Source: Acidiferrobacteraceae bacterium
Lineage (GTDB): Bacteria; Pseudomonadota; Gammaproteobacteria; HyVt-429
Assembly (NCBI GenBank): GCA_011052015.1
Contig: DRJZ01000131.1
Coordinates: 1 to 34,572, forward strand
Direction of reading: 5' to 3'
Length of the DNA: 34,572 nucleotides
Of the stretch, positions 19,432-27,804 are shown piece by piece. Below the pieces are notes generated by a model that saw nothing but the letters and a program-made list of their open reading frames with translations, was not told the origin of the DNA and searched no databases. Each line of letters begins with the position of its first letter. The first letter of the stretch is position 1. The position numbers and the translations under genes are program-made.

Positions 19432-20247
19432 TCATAAATAATCGCCGCTTCCGAGAACAAAAAAGTGATTCTCCAGGCTTGGAAACGGAATCCCGAGGAC
19501 CTTGGGAAGACGACTGATCCAGGGCCTCCCCAAACGCATGCCCCAGTAGGTCAAGCGGCCCATAACTCGCAGCGCCTGAAATGGTTCTGGAACGACCCTC
19601 TTCCATCTCTTGATCAACTCACACCCCATCTGCATCAGAACATAAGGCTCGTTTCTTTCAACGTGCCTAAGTGTCAATCCACAATGTTTGAAGATGCGCT
19701 TGTAATCCGGCACAGAGCGATAAACAACGGGATAGCCGCCAGTGCGCGTCACAGTCTCACTCCGAACTGTGGACTCACGGCACAGAATAACCCCATCCGA
19801 TCCGAGACACGGGATCAATCTTTGCAACAGAGCGATCACGTCATTTTCGTCAAGGTACATAAGCAAGCCACCGAGGAAAATCAGGTTATAGTGGCCATCG
19901 GGCTCGAACGACAGGACATTACCGTGTATTACGCGGATATTGGAATACGGGGTGCATCGCTCCTCCAGCGCCGGGTAGAGTGCATTACTGCCTTCGACCG
20001 CGACTACCCACGAGAAGCTGTGAGCGAACTCCTCGGCCCAATAGCCGACACCACTGCCAAGATCCAGAACCGGACCATTGTGCTCCACACGACCTAACAA
20101 GCGCCGGACGATCCGGGCCTCCGCGCGGAAACGAAAATCGCCCGCACTCACTGGAAAGCCGAAACTCTCCATCATGTACGGCCCGAGAATCGAGGACTTA
20201 ACCTGCTCCCAATACCGGCTGACGGATGCGTGATCAATCTCAGGCAA
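19432..20247 (-). CDS. SAM-dependent class I methyltransferase
   Basis: A 271-aa Rossmann-fold methyltransferase. SAM motif I is VLDLGSGVGYWAEEF (about residues 61-75), followed by the acidic VAVEGS strand end and motif IV-like YNLIFLGGLLMYLDEND. A C-terminal extension of about 80 residues has basic and aromatic stretches that could sit at the membrane. The substrate is unknown. The start is a TTG (20245-20247) lying inside the last codons of the cytidylyltransferase gene, an 8-nt overlap that suggests translational coupling; no ATG is available until residue 21. In context it may methylate the headgroup (for example an amino-alcohol) or its carrier, but this is inference. Confidence 0.82.
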   Translation of the reverse strand: MPEIDHASVSRYWEQVKSSILGPYMMESFGFPVSAGDFRFRAEARIVRRLLGRVEHNGPVLDLGSGVGYWAEEFAHSFSWVVAVEGSNALYPALEERCTPYSNIRVIHGNVLSFEPDGHYNLIFLGGLLMYLDENDVIALLQRLIPCLGSDGVILCRESTVRSETVTRTGGYPVVYRSVPDYKRIFKHCGLTLRHVERNEPYVLMQMGCELIKRWKRVVPEPFQALRVMGRLTYWGMRLGRPWISRLPKVLGIPFPSLENHFFVLGSGDYL

Positions 20248-21121
20248 CGGTGGCCACAGGTTCGGTGATGTCTAAAGAAAGGCTGGGAGAACGGCTGGCG
20301 ACGGAGCGGGGCCGGGAAAATAGATTCTCCGCCTCACGCAAATCCGCCCTGGTATCAATCTCATACCATCGGTCTGCATCGAAGAAAACCGCATCGAAAG
20401 AGAGTGTACCGTCAGCGACCATCTCGGCAAACACAAACTCGTAATACTCACCGAGCCTGCCTTCCGAGACATAGCGGCTTAACCTTTCCTCGATCTTGCT
20501 CCATGAATTAAATGACAAGCTGTAGAGATTGACGGTTTTGTACTGACGTGCATCACTGCAAATATCACCACCCATACTAAAAGCCGCCACCCGCCGTTCC
20601 AATCCAGGCGCCGCCTCGAGTCTCACTGTAGTGCCGTTCATCCAGGGGCGAATGTTGGAAATCGCCATCTTGCCAGGTTGGAGTATGTCGTCCAGCATCC
20701 AGGAATCAAAAACCAAGTCGCTCTCCACCAGCAAAAACGGCTCCCGGATCTGCTCCCGGGCCAGCCAGAGCGAGTAGATGTTATTGGTTGTCCGGTAATC
20801 TGGGTTGATGACGTAATCAACCCGCATATCACCCGCGTGCTGTTGCAGAAATTCCTGAATACGATCACCCAGATGCCCGATCACCACGATCAGTCTTTTA
20901 AACCCCCGCACCCGCAAATTGTTGACCAGCCGTTCGAGGATAGGAACACCTCCAATCTCCGTGAGACACTTGGGGGCATCCAGGGTCAACGGCTGCAGAC
21001 GGGTCCCCGCTCCTGCGGCTAGCAAGAGTGCTGTCGTTACATTTGTTGTGCTCGCTCTTGCGCATCGTCCATGATGGTCCGGTACGCGGGGGCGGCCAAT
21101 AACAATTTTTGTCTTACTCAT
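20240..21121 (-). CDS. LicC-like nucleotidyltransferase (predicted CTP:phospho-alcohol cytidylyltransferase)
   Basis: An NTP-transferase with the signature LLLAAGAGTRLQPLTLDAPKCL, the LicC-type segment NNIYSLWLAREQI, the metal-binding Asp in LLVESDLVF and a C-terminal WYEIDTRADLREAE. These features suit the COG1213 group, which includes phosphocholine cytidylyltransferase LicC and inositol-1-phosphate or phosphonate cytidylyltransferases; a sugar nucleotidyltransferase is the alternative. The ORF track starts at 21142; I prefer the ATG at 21121 (293 aa), with GGAG upstream, which also fits the candidate promoter. It is the first gene of a tight operon with a methyltransferase and a CDP-alcohol transferase, which supports CDP-headgroup production. 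Confidence 0.83.
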   Translation of the reverse strand: MSKTKIVIGRPRVPDHHGRCARASTTNVTTALLLAAGAGTRLQPLTLDAPKCLTEIGGVPILERLVNNLRVRGFKRLIVVIGHLGDRIQEFLQQHAGDMRVDYVINPDYRTTNNIYSLWLAREQIREPFLLVESDLVFDSWMLDDILQPGKMAISNIRPWMNGTTVRLEAAPGLERRVAAFSMGGDICSDARQYKTVNLYSLSFNSWSKIEERLSRYVSEGRLGEYYEFVFAEMVADGTLSFDAVFFDADRWYEIDTRADLREAENLFSRPRSVASRSPSLSLDITEPVATVA

Positions 21122-21142
21122 AGTTTTCGCATCTCCTTTCAT

Positions 21143-21690
21143 TTTCGGTCATGATCACAAATTGTAACGGTGCCAAAGGATCGCAAACCATGGCATTTGA
21201 TCGCGGGCGACAAACCCGCTGACACAAAATCAACCAGAATATATGTTAGCCTTATAGGCCACGACCTTGAACTGAACGTTGACTATTGCTGTTCTCAGTC
21301 TAACCAGCGTGTCGCTTTGCAGAATGCGCGGCACTTCAAATGGGTCGGCTAGGGTGGCTTTGTATCCTGGATGGCCGATCCGGCAAGCGAGCAAACCTAT
21401 TGCAAATTAACCATCGAGTCTGACGGGGCAACAATGCCAGCACTTGTCCGATAACGCGTGAAAACGCCTTTAACTGCGTGACCCGAAAAATGCAGCCTCT
21501 GTAAGCGTATTAAGTTACTTGCGGCGAGGGGGGATGTCCGCAAAGCTTCCCGTGCGTCACGATCAGAAAGCCCCCCATTAGGCCATAAAATGGATTGATT
21601 GTCACTATTGGTAAAAACGGTAGGCTGTCTGCCCAAGGCAGGCGTTATCAAATGGTGGCCTTACTGTTCAGATGGCAATATTCCAAAAGG
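21143..21690. other. 548-nt spacer between the headgroup cassette and chpC; no gene supported
   Basis: It holds a candidate promoter for the cytidylyltransferase operon near 21161 and a GGGGGG/CCCCCC inverted repeat (21528-21533 with 21571-21576) enclosing 37 nt. An 84-aa minus-strand ORF at 21397-21651 covers this hairpin but shows no motif or ribosome binding site that I can support. No clear intrinsic terminator follows chpC. Confidence 0.4.
21161..21166 (-). promoter_or_regulatory. Candidate -10 element for the cytidylyltransferase operon
   Basis: TACAAT on the minus strand, 40 nt upstream of the preferred ATG (21121) and 19 nt upstream of the alternative ATG (21142). A -35 near TTTGCG is poor in sequence and spacing. 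A start site near 21154 would place the GGAG of the 21121 start properly in the leader. Confidence 0.35.
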
Positions 21691-22143
21691 TTAGACGTCA
21701 TCTAGCGCTTTTCGAATAGCGGGTAGGTTGGGTATGGCGACGGCATCGCCATCCAACTTGCATAGTTGAAGAATGTACGGGCTATTTGCCTGCACGCCGT
21801 TTGACCGTAATTTGTCGCCGCTGACTGACAACGAACGTGGATCAGCGCTTGCCAAGACACCATAAAAATCAACCTTAGGCCTGCCGGTGACTGGATATAA
21901 AACCACAATCTTGGTACGCGCCTTTGGCGCGGGTGCAACCTGCCCCGACAAAGCCTCAAACGACAACACTGGAACAGTCAGGCCACGCCATGCGGCAGTC
22001 CCCACCAACACACCGCGGGAACGGGTGGTGCTCAGGTGCTGTATCCCGATCACTTCGGCCACGGCAGCGCCGGGCAGGAGCAGGTTCACCGCACCCGTTG
22101 GCAACAAAAGGCTTTGTACTGTCTGGGTTTGCGCCTGCTTCAT
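21691..22143 (-). CDS. chpC: CheW-like coupling protein ChpC
   Basis: A 150-aa CheW-domain protein (residues about 10-145). Such proteins link a chemoreceptor to a CheA-type kinase at the membrane. It lies 3 nt after chpA, the position of chpC in Pil-Chp systems, which is the main reason for the name; PilI, the other CheW protein, lies upstream. Sequence features such as NLLLPGAAVAEVIGI and GTAAWRGLTVPVLSFEAL fit the CheW fold. In Pseudomonas ChpC is thought to connect further receptors to ChpA. It is the last gene of the operon. Confidence 0.82.
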   Translation of the reverse strand: MKQAQTQTVQSLLLPTGAVNLLLPGAAVAEVIGIQHLSTTRSRGVLVGTAAWRGLTVPVLSFEALSGQVAPAPKARTKIVVLYPVTGRPKVDFYGVLASADPRSLSVSGDKLRSNGVQANSPYILQLCKLDGDAVAIPNLPAIRKALDDV

Positions 22144-22146
22144 AGG

Positions 22147-25100
22147 CTAGTGCACAGTCCGGGCGCCCAATACCTGCTCGATCTCGGCCACAAGCGTTTC
22201 TTCCTGGTAAGGTTTGGTGAGATAAACATTCGCGCCCAGGTCCATGGCCTTTTGTTTATGCTTCGCACCGGCCCGAGAGGTAATAATAATAATGGGGACC
22301 TGCGATGCCACCGGGTCTGGATCAGATCGGATCCGTGAGGTTAATTCATAACCGTCCATGCGGGGCATTTCTATATCCACCAACATCACATCCGGCAAGG
22401 TGTCTCGCAACTTTTCGACCGCGTCTACACCATCCTTTGCCAATACGACATCCATACCATGTTTACGTAAATGCCGATCAGTCACGGTACGTACCGTAAG
22501 TGAATCGTCCACCACCATCACCAAATATCGTCGTTCCTTGGCGGGCGAGGCCTCTGCGCTAATGGACCACACCACATCCTTACTGACCCACAAGGCGCTA
22601 AGATCCAGGATCAAGACCACACTGCCATCTCCCAATACGGTTGCGCCTTCAATGCCCTGCACATCGGAAATCTGTGGTCCCAAGGGCTTGACCACAATTT
22701 CCTGTGTCCCCACCAGATTATCCACTTCCATGGCAACCTGGTGATCACCTGTCCTAACCAACAAGACTGGCACCTTACCGTTGACTTTGGCGAGCCTGGA
22801 AAAACCAAGACTGGTTCGCAAGTTCATCAAGGGATAACGGGTGCCAAAATACTCAAGGCTCGGCTCTCCATCTTGATTTGTAGCCTGCAATGCCGAAGAC
22901 TTGACCTTAATGATATTGATAACCGATGAAACCGGAATAGCGAATGGCTGGTCGCTGGCTTGCACGATCAGAGCCTGCATAACGGACAGACTTAGCGGCA
23001 GGTAAATGACTACGCTCGTACCTTCGCCTGCACGGCTATCCACACTCACGTGTCCACCCAACTGACGCACTTCATTATGCACAACATCCATACCCACACC
23101 ACGACCGGATACCTGGGTAACCTCACTGCGAGTGGTAAAACCGGGCATCATAATAAACTGCCCCAAATCGCTATCCGATAGGGTGGAGGATTCATCGATC
23201 AAGCCGCGCTCCAGGGCCTGTTTGCGTATCAGTTCTGTGTCCAGGCCCCGGCCATCATCGCTGATGCGAAAAACAATATCGTTACCTTCGCTTTTACACG
23301 CCATGTGAACGCGTCCTTGGGCAGGCTTATCAACGGTCATACGTTCCACTTCGGTCTCAATACCATGGTCTATGGCGTTACGAATGATGTGCTCTAATGG
23401 ACCCAGCATGCGATCGAGTACATTACGATCGACTTCCACTTCAGTGCCAGAAAATACCATATCAATATTCTTGTTTAACTCTCGCGCCAATTGCCTTGCC
23501 ATATGCCGAAGACGAGGCACTTGGCTGGAAAAATTCACCAACCGGGTTTTCATCAAGCCTTCTTGCAACTCGGTGTTGAGGCGAGCTTGTTGTTGCAGCG
23601 CCAACTCTACTGCACCAGCATCACCATCCAGACCGGTCTGAATGGTCGAAAGATCATTTAGACTTTCGGCTAAGCTTCGGGACAAGTATTGCATTTTGGT
23701 ATAGCGATCAAACTCCAATGGATCGAAACCATGCTCCATCTCAGATTCGGTGTCTTCGACTCGCGCCATAATCTGCGACTCTGCTTGAATTTCGAGCTCT
23801 CGAATTTGTTCTCTAAACCGCGAAACCGAACCACGTAACTCTTTAAGATTCTCCTTAAAACCACCCACCTGAAGCTGTATACGGGAACGGGCAATACTCA
23901 CCTCACCGGCATAGTTAGAAAGATTGGCGAGCAAGTTTTGATTGACGCGCACCACGCCGGTTTGAGAGGTCCCCATGACGCGTTCGCCGAGCTCCTCTGC
24001 AGGTTGACTCGCATCCAGCGCAGCCGGTTGCCCCGATACATCTATACGATTTTGTGGCTCTGGTTCTTGCTGTGAATCTTGCCCTCCCACCGGACTCAAT
24101 TCTTCCACCGGCTCCAGGGAAATATCCACCTGGTCCAGGCCTGGCTTCTGAAGTGGGGCAACTGAGAACGATTCATCACTCCTTGTTAGCAACTCACTGC
24201 TGTCCGTATCATCCGTTTCCACGGCACTATCAAAACCCTGAGACATCGCAGCCAGCACCCTAGTATCCAGATCACCATCAATAAACAAAGGCTGGTGCGC
24301 TTGCATCTGATCAAGGACGCGCACCAAAGAATCATGGACTTCAACCAACAGATCAATCAGTGGCGGCTCGGGTACGCGTAGCCCGTTTTCCACCATCTCC
24401 AGCAGACTCTCGGTGTGGTGACTCAGGTCGCCCACGAGGTTTATACCCAGAGTGCGGGCACTACCCTTCAATGTATGCAGGGTCCGTTTTAGTGCGCTGA
24501 CGGCGTCCATATTATCGGGCTCTTTACGCCAACGTCCCAGAGCCTCATCAAGTTGCGCCAGCAGGTCAATGGCCTCCTCCAGAAAAATATTATGCAGATC
24601 CACGTCCACATTAAGTTCGCTTCCCACAGTCACGGTTTTATTATCAGCTGCCGCCGACTCAATATTGGCTGGGCTGCCTACGTACCAAGGCTCATGGTCA
24701 GGTTCAGATTCGATGTAGGTGTTGAGAGACCGGACTAAATCACTCACGTCTGCAGCCACGCCCTCAGACACCGGCTCCCCCAACTCGAAATCATGGACTA
24801 GGTTGGAAATAGACTCGACTGCTTGCTTTAACAATTGGCGCCCTGTTTCTTCAAACGGCCGCATATAGTGCAGGTACATGGCAAGCATGGACTCCATGGT
24901 CTCACACAGGTTGGCGACGGGTACCAGTCCTACCGAACGGGAACTGCCAGCCAAGGTATGGGTGGCGCGCAGCAACTCGGAAGAAACGTGATGACTCGCG
25001 CCAGGGGCATCATAGGCGGTCAATTCTCGTCGAATGACATCAATATGGCCCTGGGCTTCATTTACGAAGATCCCCATGGTCACGGCCCCCACTTGAACCC

Positions 25101-27729
25101 CTGTGGCATCAACAAGGTTCGATTCCCCACCACCCTCGAACGGGCCGTCGCCGGATGAATCCGGGCTACCAACCGTTAGCATTGCAGTGATTACTGAATT
25201 CTTTAACAGCGTATCAACTTGCTGCTTCCAAGGAGTGATATCCAGAAATTCCCGGTGACCGGAATAATACCCTTCCACCAAGCGTTTAATGGTCTTGTGA
25301 GCTTGCTCGACAAATTCAAACAGACCAGCGGTACGTTGTACCGTCCCCTTTAACACCTTGTTCAGAATATCCTCTACGATCCAGGATAGATCGCCTATGT
25401 CCACTGCCCCGGCCAAACGGCCACTCCCCTTTAGGGTATGGAATGCCCTGCGCAACTCCTTAAGTATGTTGTCGTCGTCCAGCGCGTCACGCCACAGAAC
25501 CAAATTTTCACTGAATAGTACCTGGACCTCTTGTGCCTCCTCAATAAAAATTTCCAGTATGGTAATTTCAAGTCCCACATCGTCGTCTGTGAAATCAGCG
25601 GCTTGCCCCCCATTCCTGTAACCCCTCGCCGACACCCATGCTGAATCTGATCCGGCAGGGGTATTAAATTCATCCGCCTGCAGCTGTTTTAGACTGATAT
25701 CAACCAAGGTATCTATGGATCGCCTCAATGTTGGGCCAATATCGGTGGCCAAATTTGAAAGATCGTCAACAACCACATCGAGCAGACCCACAATTTCAGT
25801 GCTTATTTTTTCGATTCGCGGCTCATCTTTCTGTTTAGCTATAGAGCATAAATCCCGCAATCCCTGTTTTAGATTGCGCAGCACAGTTCGATCAGCGGTA
25901 TCATCCAACCAGGCATTAAAATCTTCCAGGATCCCTTCGCTGATGGCAGTGGGATTCACCATAATCGCTCGCTTGGCGGCCATTGCGGCGTCCATGTCCT
26001 CCATCGCCTTATCGATCAGTTTGCCAAGATTGTGCCGGCCTTTCTCCAGGCCTGCCATGTAGGCATCGACAGAACCCACCGACACCGCGAGCGCATCCAA
26101 CATAGCATCATCGACTGGTAATGCGCCGACGCGGGCTTCTTCGATATAGCGACGCGTGAGATTAATAAGCTCTGCAGCGCGATCCTGTCCCAACATTTGC
26201 ATTGCACCTTGAATCTGGTTGAGCTGGCGAGGCACGTCGTCAAGGCTTTCCAACATGGTATGGTCGGCCGCCAGGATCTCAAGGGCCTCTTCAACCTTTA
26301 GCAAGTTGACGCTCACTTCACTGGCGACCACTTTCAACAGTTGGTTAAACTCCGAGCCCGTCAATTCTGCTTCAGATATTTCAATACCTTCTACCCTGCC
26401 CAATCCATCATCAAGCACCGGTCTGCCTGCGATAAGATCACGCAGGGTCTGCAGGCTGCCTTGAATCTGCTTTTGCCAAATCTCTGGCGATCGCTCAAGA
26501 TCGCGGACACTATTTTCCACCAGCAACAGCGCACCTGCCATAGGCAGGGATGCCATTTCCATATTAGTAATACGTCCATCCATAATAGCGCGGGTCGCTT
26601 CAGAGAGTTCATCCAATAGCACTTTGATAAACCTAGCCCCCAAGGCATCTAAAGTACTGGACATCATCTTAAGATGATTTAACAGGTCGCTAAGATCACC
26701 GTCTGAAGCGCTATCTGGATCGAAGAAGGCAGATAACAAATCCTGAGCCTTTTCCACCTCCTGGACCAAGGCGTCACTCGCCGAGCGTAAGGCATCCAGG
26801 GCCGGTGGATCTAATTTTTCAGCGTCATCGGTCTGACCCGGTATAATGCCGTTCAAATCAAATGCAGCGCGCAATTCACTCACGCAAGCCCCATTAGAGT
26901 TTGCCCCGCCGACATGAAACAATAATTCCTTAACCAGGGCATCTGGAGGATCACGGACCAATACCGCCTCGCCATCAGTGACCAGTCTGCGCATTTGTTG
27001 GTCCAGTCGCCCTAATTGCTTTTTGATCTGATTGACAGCCTCCAATCCACCGTCACGTAAGGCCTCAACCAAACCCTGAGCCACCCACCACAACTGAGCG
27101 ACTGAGCCAAAACGCGCACTCTTTCGCCATAGGCTCAGGTCTTCGGCTATGGCATCCAGCGCAGACATATTGGTGCTGTCTTTCAGCCAACCCAACAGGC
27201 CCACCTGAAATTGATTGCGTAGTTTTATTGCCTCAAGGCTTCCACCCTCTGAATCGGACCCGACAGACTCCTTCCCCTGTGTAGGGTAAACAGAAAGATC
27301 TGGGTTAAACAAGGTGATCGGGGAGATCTCCTCTGCATCCTGTGCACTACGCAGCAGGTTCAGGACACCGATAAGTCGCAAAGGTACATCGGGATTGCCG
27401 GCCAACAGGTGATCTAAATATTCAGATAAGGACAGGATGGCGCGGGTAATGTCTTCGAAGAGTGCGTCCTTGATAGAGATCTTTTCGTTTAATATAGCAT
27501 CGGCGAGGGATTCAATTTCTTGCGAAAGTAAGGCGGCGCCATCAAGCTCCACCATCTGCAGGGTTCCGGTAACCTGATGGATGTGGGTGATGAAAAATCG
27601 TAGCCGGGTAGTGTCGGAAATATTCTCGGCATAAGACTCTAACGCTAAGCGTGCCTGCTTGAGCGTATTTTCAATTTCGGCCTTTACCCAGCCAAGGGTG
27701 CTTGGATCTACTCTGCTCGACATGGTCAT
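22147..27729 (-). CDS. chpA: Hybrid CheA-type histidine kinase ChpA of the Pil-Chp system
   Basis: An 1860-aa cytoplasmic kinase controlling type IV pili and surface sensing. The N-terminal region (1-700) is helical with a degenerate Hpt-like HQVTGTL at about residue 51. Three good Hpt motifs follow: AFHTLKGSGRLAG (His about 764), THTLAGSSRSVG (about 925) and LHTLKGSARTLG (about 1085). Then come the dimerisation region, the HATPase domain (HIIRNAIDHGIE about 1450; GRGVGMDVV), a CheW domain (about 1590-1700) and a receiver (VMVVDDSLTVRT, phospho-Asp in LVDIEMPRMDG about 1783). Pseudomonas ChpA is larger, with more phosphotransfer sites. It is 75 nt after pilJ; no pilK or chpB methylation genes lie between. 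Confidence 0.94.
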   Translation of the reverse strand: MTMSSRVDPSTLGWVKAEIENTLKQARLALESYAENISDTTRLRFFITHIHQVTGTLQMVELDGAALLSQEIESLADAILNEKISIKDALFEDITRAILSLSEYLDHLLAGNPDVPLRLIGVLNLLRSAQDAEEISPITLFNPDLSVYPTQGKESVGSDSEGGSLEAIKLRNQFQVGLLGWLKDSTNMSALDAIAEDLSLWRKSARFGSVAQLWWVAQGLVEALRDGGLEAVNQIKKQLGRLDQQMRRLVTDGEAVLVRDPPDALVKELLFHVGGANSNGACVSELRAAFDLNGIIPGQTDDAEKLDPPALDALRSASDALVQEVEKAQDLLSAFFDPDSASDGDLSDLLNHLKMMSSTLDALGARFIKVLLDELSEATRAIMDGRITNMEMASLPMAGALLLVENSVRDLERSPEIWQKQIQGSLQTLRDLIAGRPVLDDGLGRVEGIEISEAELTGSEFNQLLKVVASEVSVNLLKVEEALEILAADHTMLESLDDVPRQLNQIQGAMQMLGQDRAAELINLTRRYIEEARVGALPVDDAMLDALAVSVGSVDAYMAGLEKGRHNLGKLIDKAMEDMDAAMAAKRAIMVNPTAISEGILEDFNAWLDDTADRTVLRNLKQGLRDLCSIAKQKDEPRIEKISTEIVGLLDVVVDDLSNLATDIGPTLRRSIDTLVDISLKQLQADEFNTPAGSDSAWVSARGYRNGGQAADFTDDDVGLEITILEIFIEEAQEVQVLFSENLVLWRDALDDDNILKELRRAFHTLKGSGRLAGAVDIGDLSWIVEDILNKVLKGTVQRTAGLFEFVEQAHKTIKRLVEGYYSGHREFLDITPWKQQVDTLLKNSVITAMLTVGSPDSSGDGPFEGGGESNLVDATGVQVGAVTMGIFVNEAQGHIDVIRRELTAYDAPGASHHVSSELLRATHTLAGSSRSVGLVPVANLCETMESMLAMYLHYMRPFEETGRQLLKQAVESISNLVHDFELGEPVSEGVAADVSDLVRSLNTYIESEPDHEPWYVGSPANIESAAADNKTVTVGSELNVDVDLHNIFLEEAIDLLAQLDEALGRWRKEPDNMDAVSALKRTLHTLKGSARTLGINLVGDLSHHTESLLEMVENGLRVPEPPLIDLLVEVHDSLVRVLDQMQAHQPLFIDGDLDTRVLAAMSQGFDSAVETDDTDSSELLTRSDESFSVAPLQKPGLDQVDISLEPVEELSPVGGQDSQQEPEPQNRIDVSGQPAALDASQPAEELGERVMGTSQTGVVRVNQNLLANLSNYAGEVSIARSRIQLQVGGFKENLKELRGSVSRFREQIRELEIQAESQIMARVEDTESEMEHGFDPLEFDRYTKMQYLSRSLAESLNDLSTIQTGLDGDAGAVELALQQQARLNTELQEGLMKTRLVNFSSQVPRLRHMARQLARELNKNIDMVFSGTEVEVDRNVLDRMLGPLEHIIRNAIDHGIETEVERMTVDKPAQGRVHMACKSEGNDIVFRISDDGRGLDTELIRKQALERGLIDESSTLSDSDLGQFIMMPGFTTRSEVTQVSGRGVGMDVVHNEVRQLGGHVSVDSRAGEGTSVVIYLPLSLSVMQALIVQASDQPFAIPVSSVINIIKVKSSALQATNQDGEPSLEYFGTRYPLMNLRTSLGFSRLAKVNGKVPVLLVRTGDHQVAMEVDNLVGTQEIVVKPLGPQISDVQGIEGATVLGDGSVVLILDLSALWVSKDVVWSISAEASPAKERRYLVMVVDDSLTVRTVTDRHLRKHGMDVVLAKDGVDAVEKLRDTLPDVMLVDIEMPRMDGYELTSRIRSDPDPVASQVPIIIITSRAGAKHKQKAMDLGANVYLTKPYQEETLVAEIEQVLGARTVH

Positions 27730-27804
27730 GGGGGTGACAACTTTGGCCTGGGACTGGCTGCTGAGTAATTTAATCTGCTTGATGATCGATCACTACTCTC
27801 CCCA

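Noticed and set aside
19465-20097. 210-aa plus-strand ORF opposite the methyltransferase
   Set aside because: Antisense shadow; the minus-strand gene has a clear SAM motif and operon context.
21520-21640. Cyclic-di-GMP (GEMM) riboswitch suggested by GCAAAGC and GGTAGGC-like pieces
   Set aside because: The pieces are not in the right order or orientation, and the paired stems and tetraloop receptor are not present.
21397-21651. 84-aa minus-strand ORF in the chpC/cytidylyltransferase spacer as a real gene
   Set aside because: No motif, no ribosome binding site, and it overlies a strong G6/C6 hairpin; noted as an unexplained region instead.
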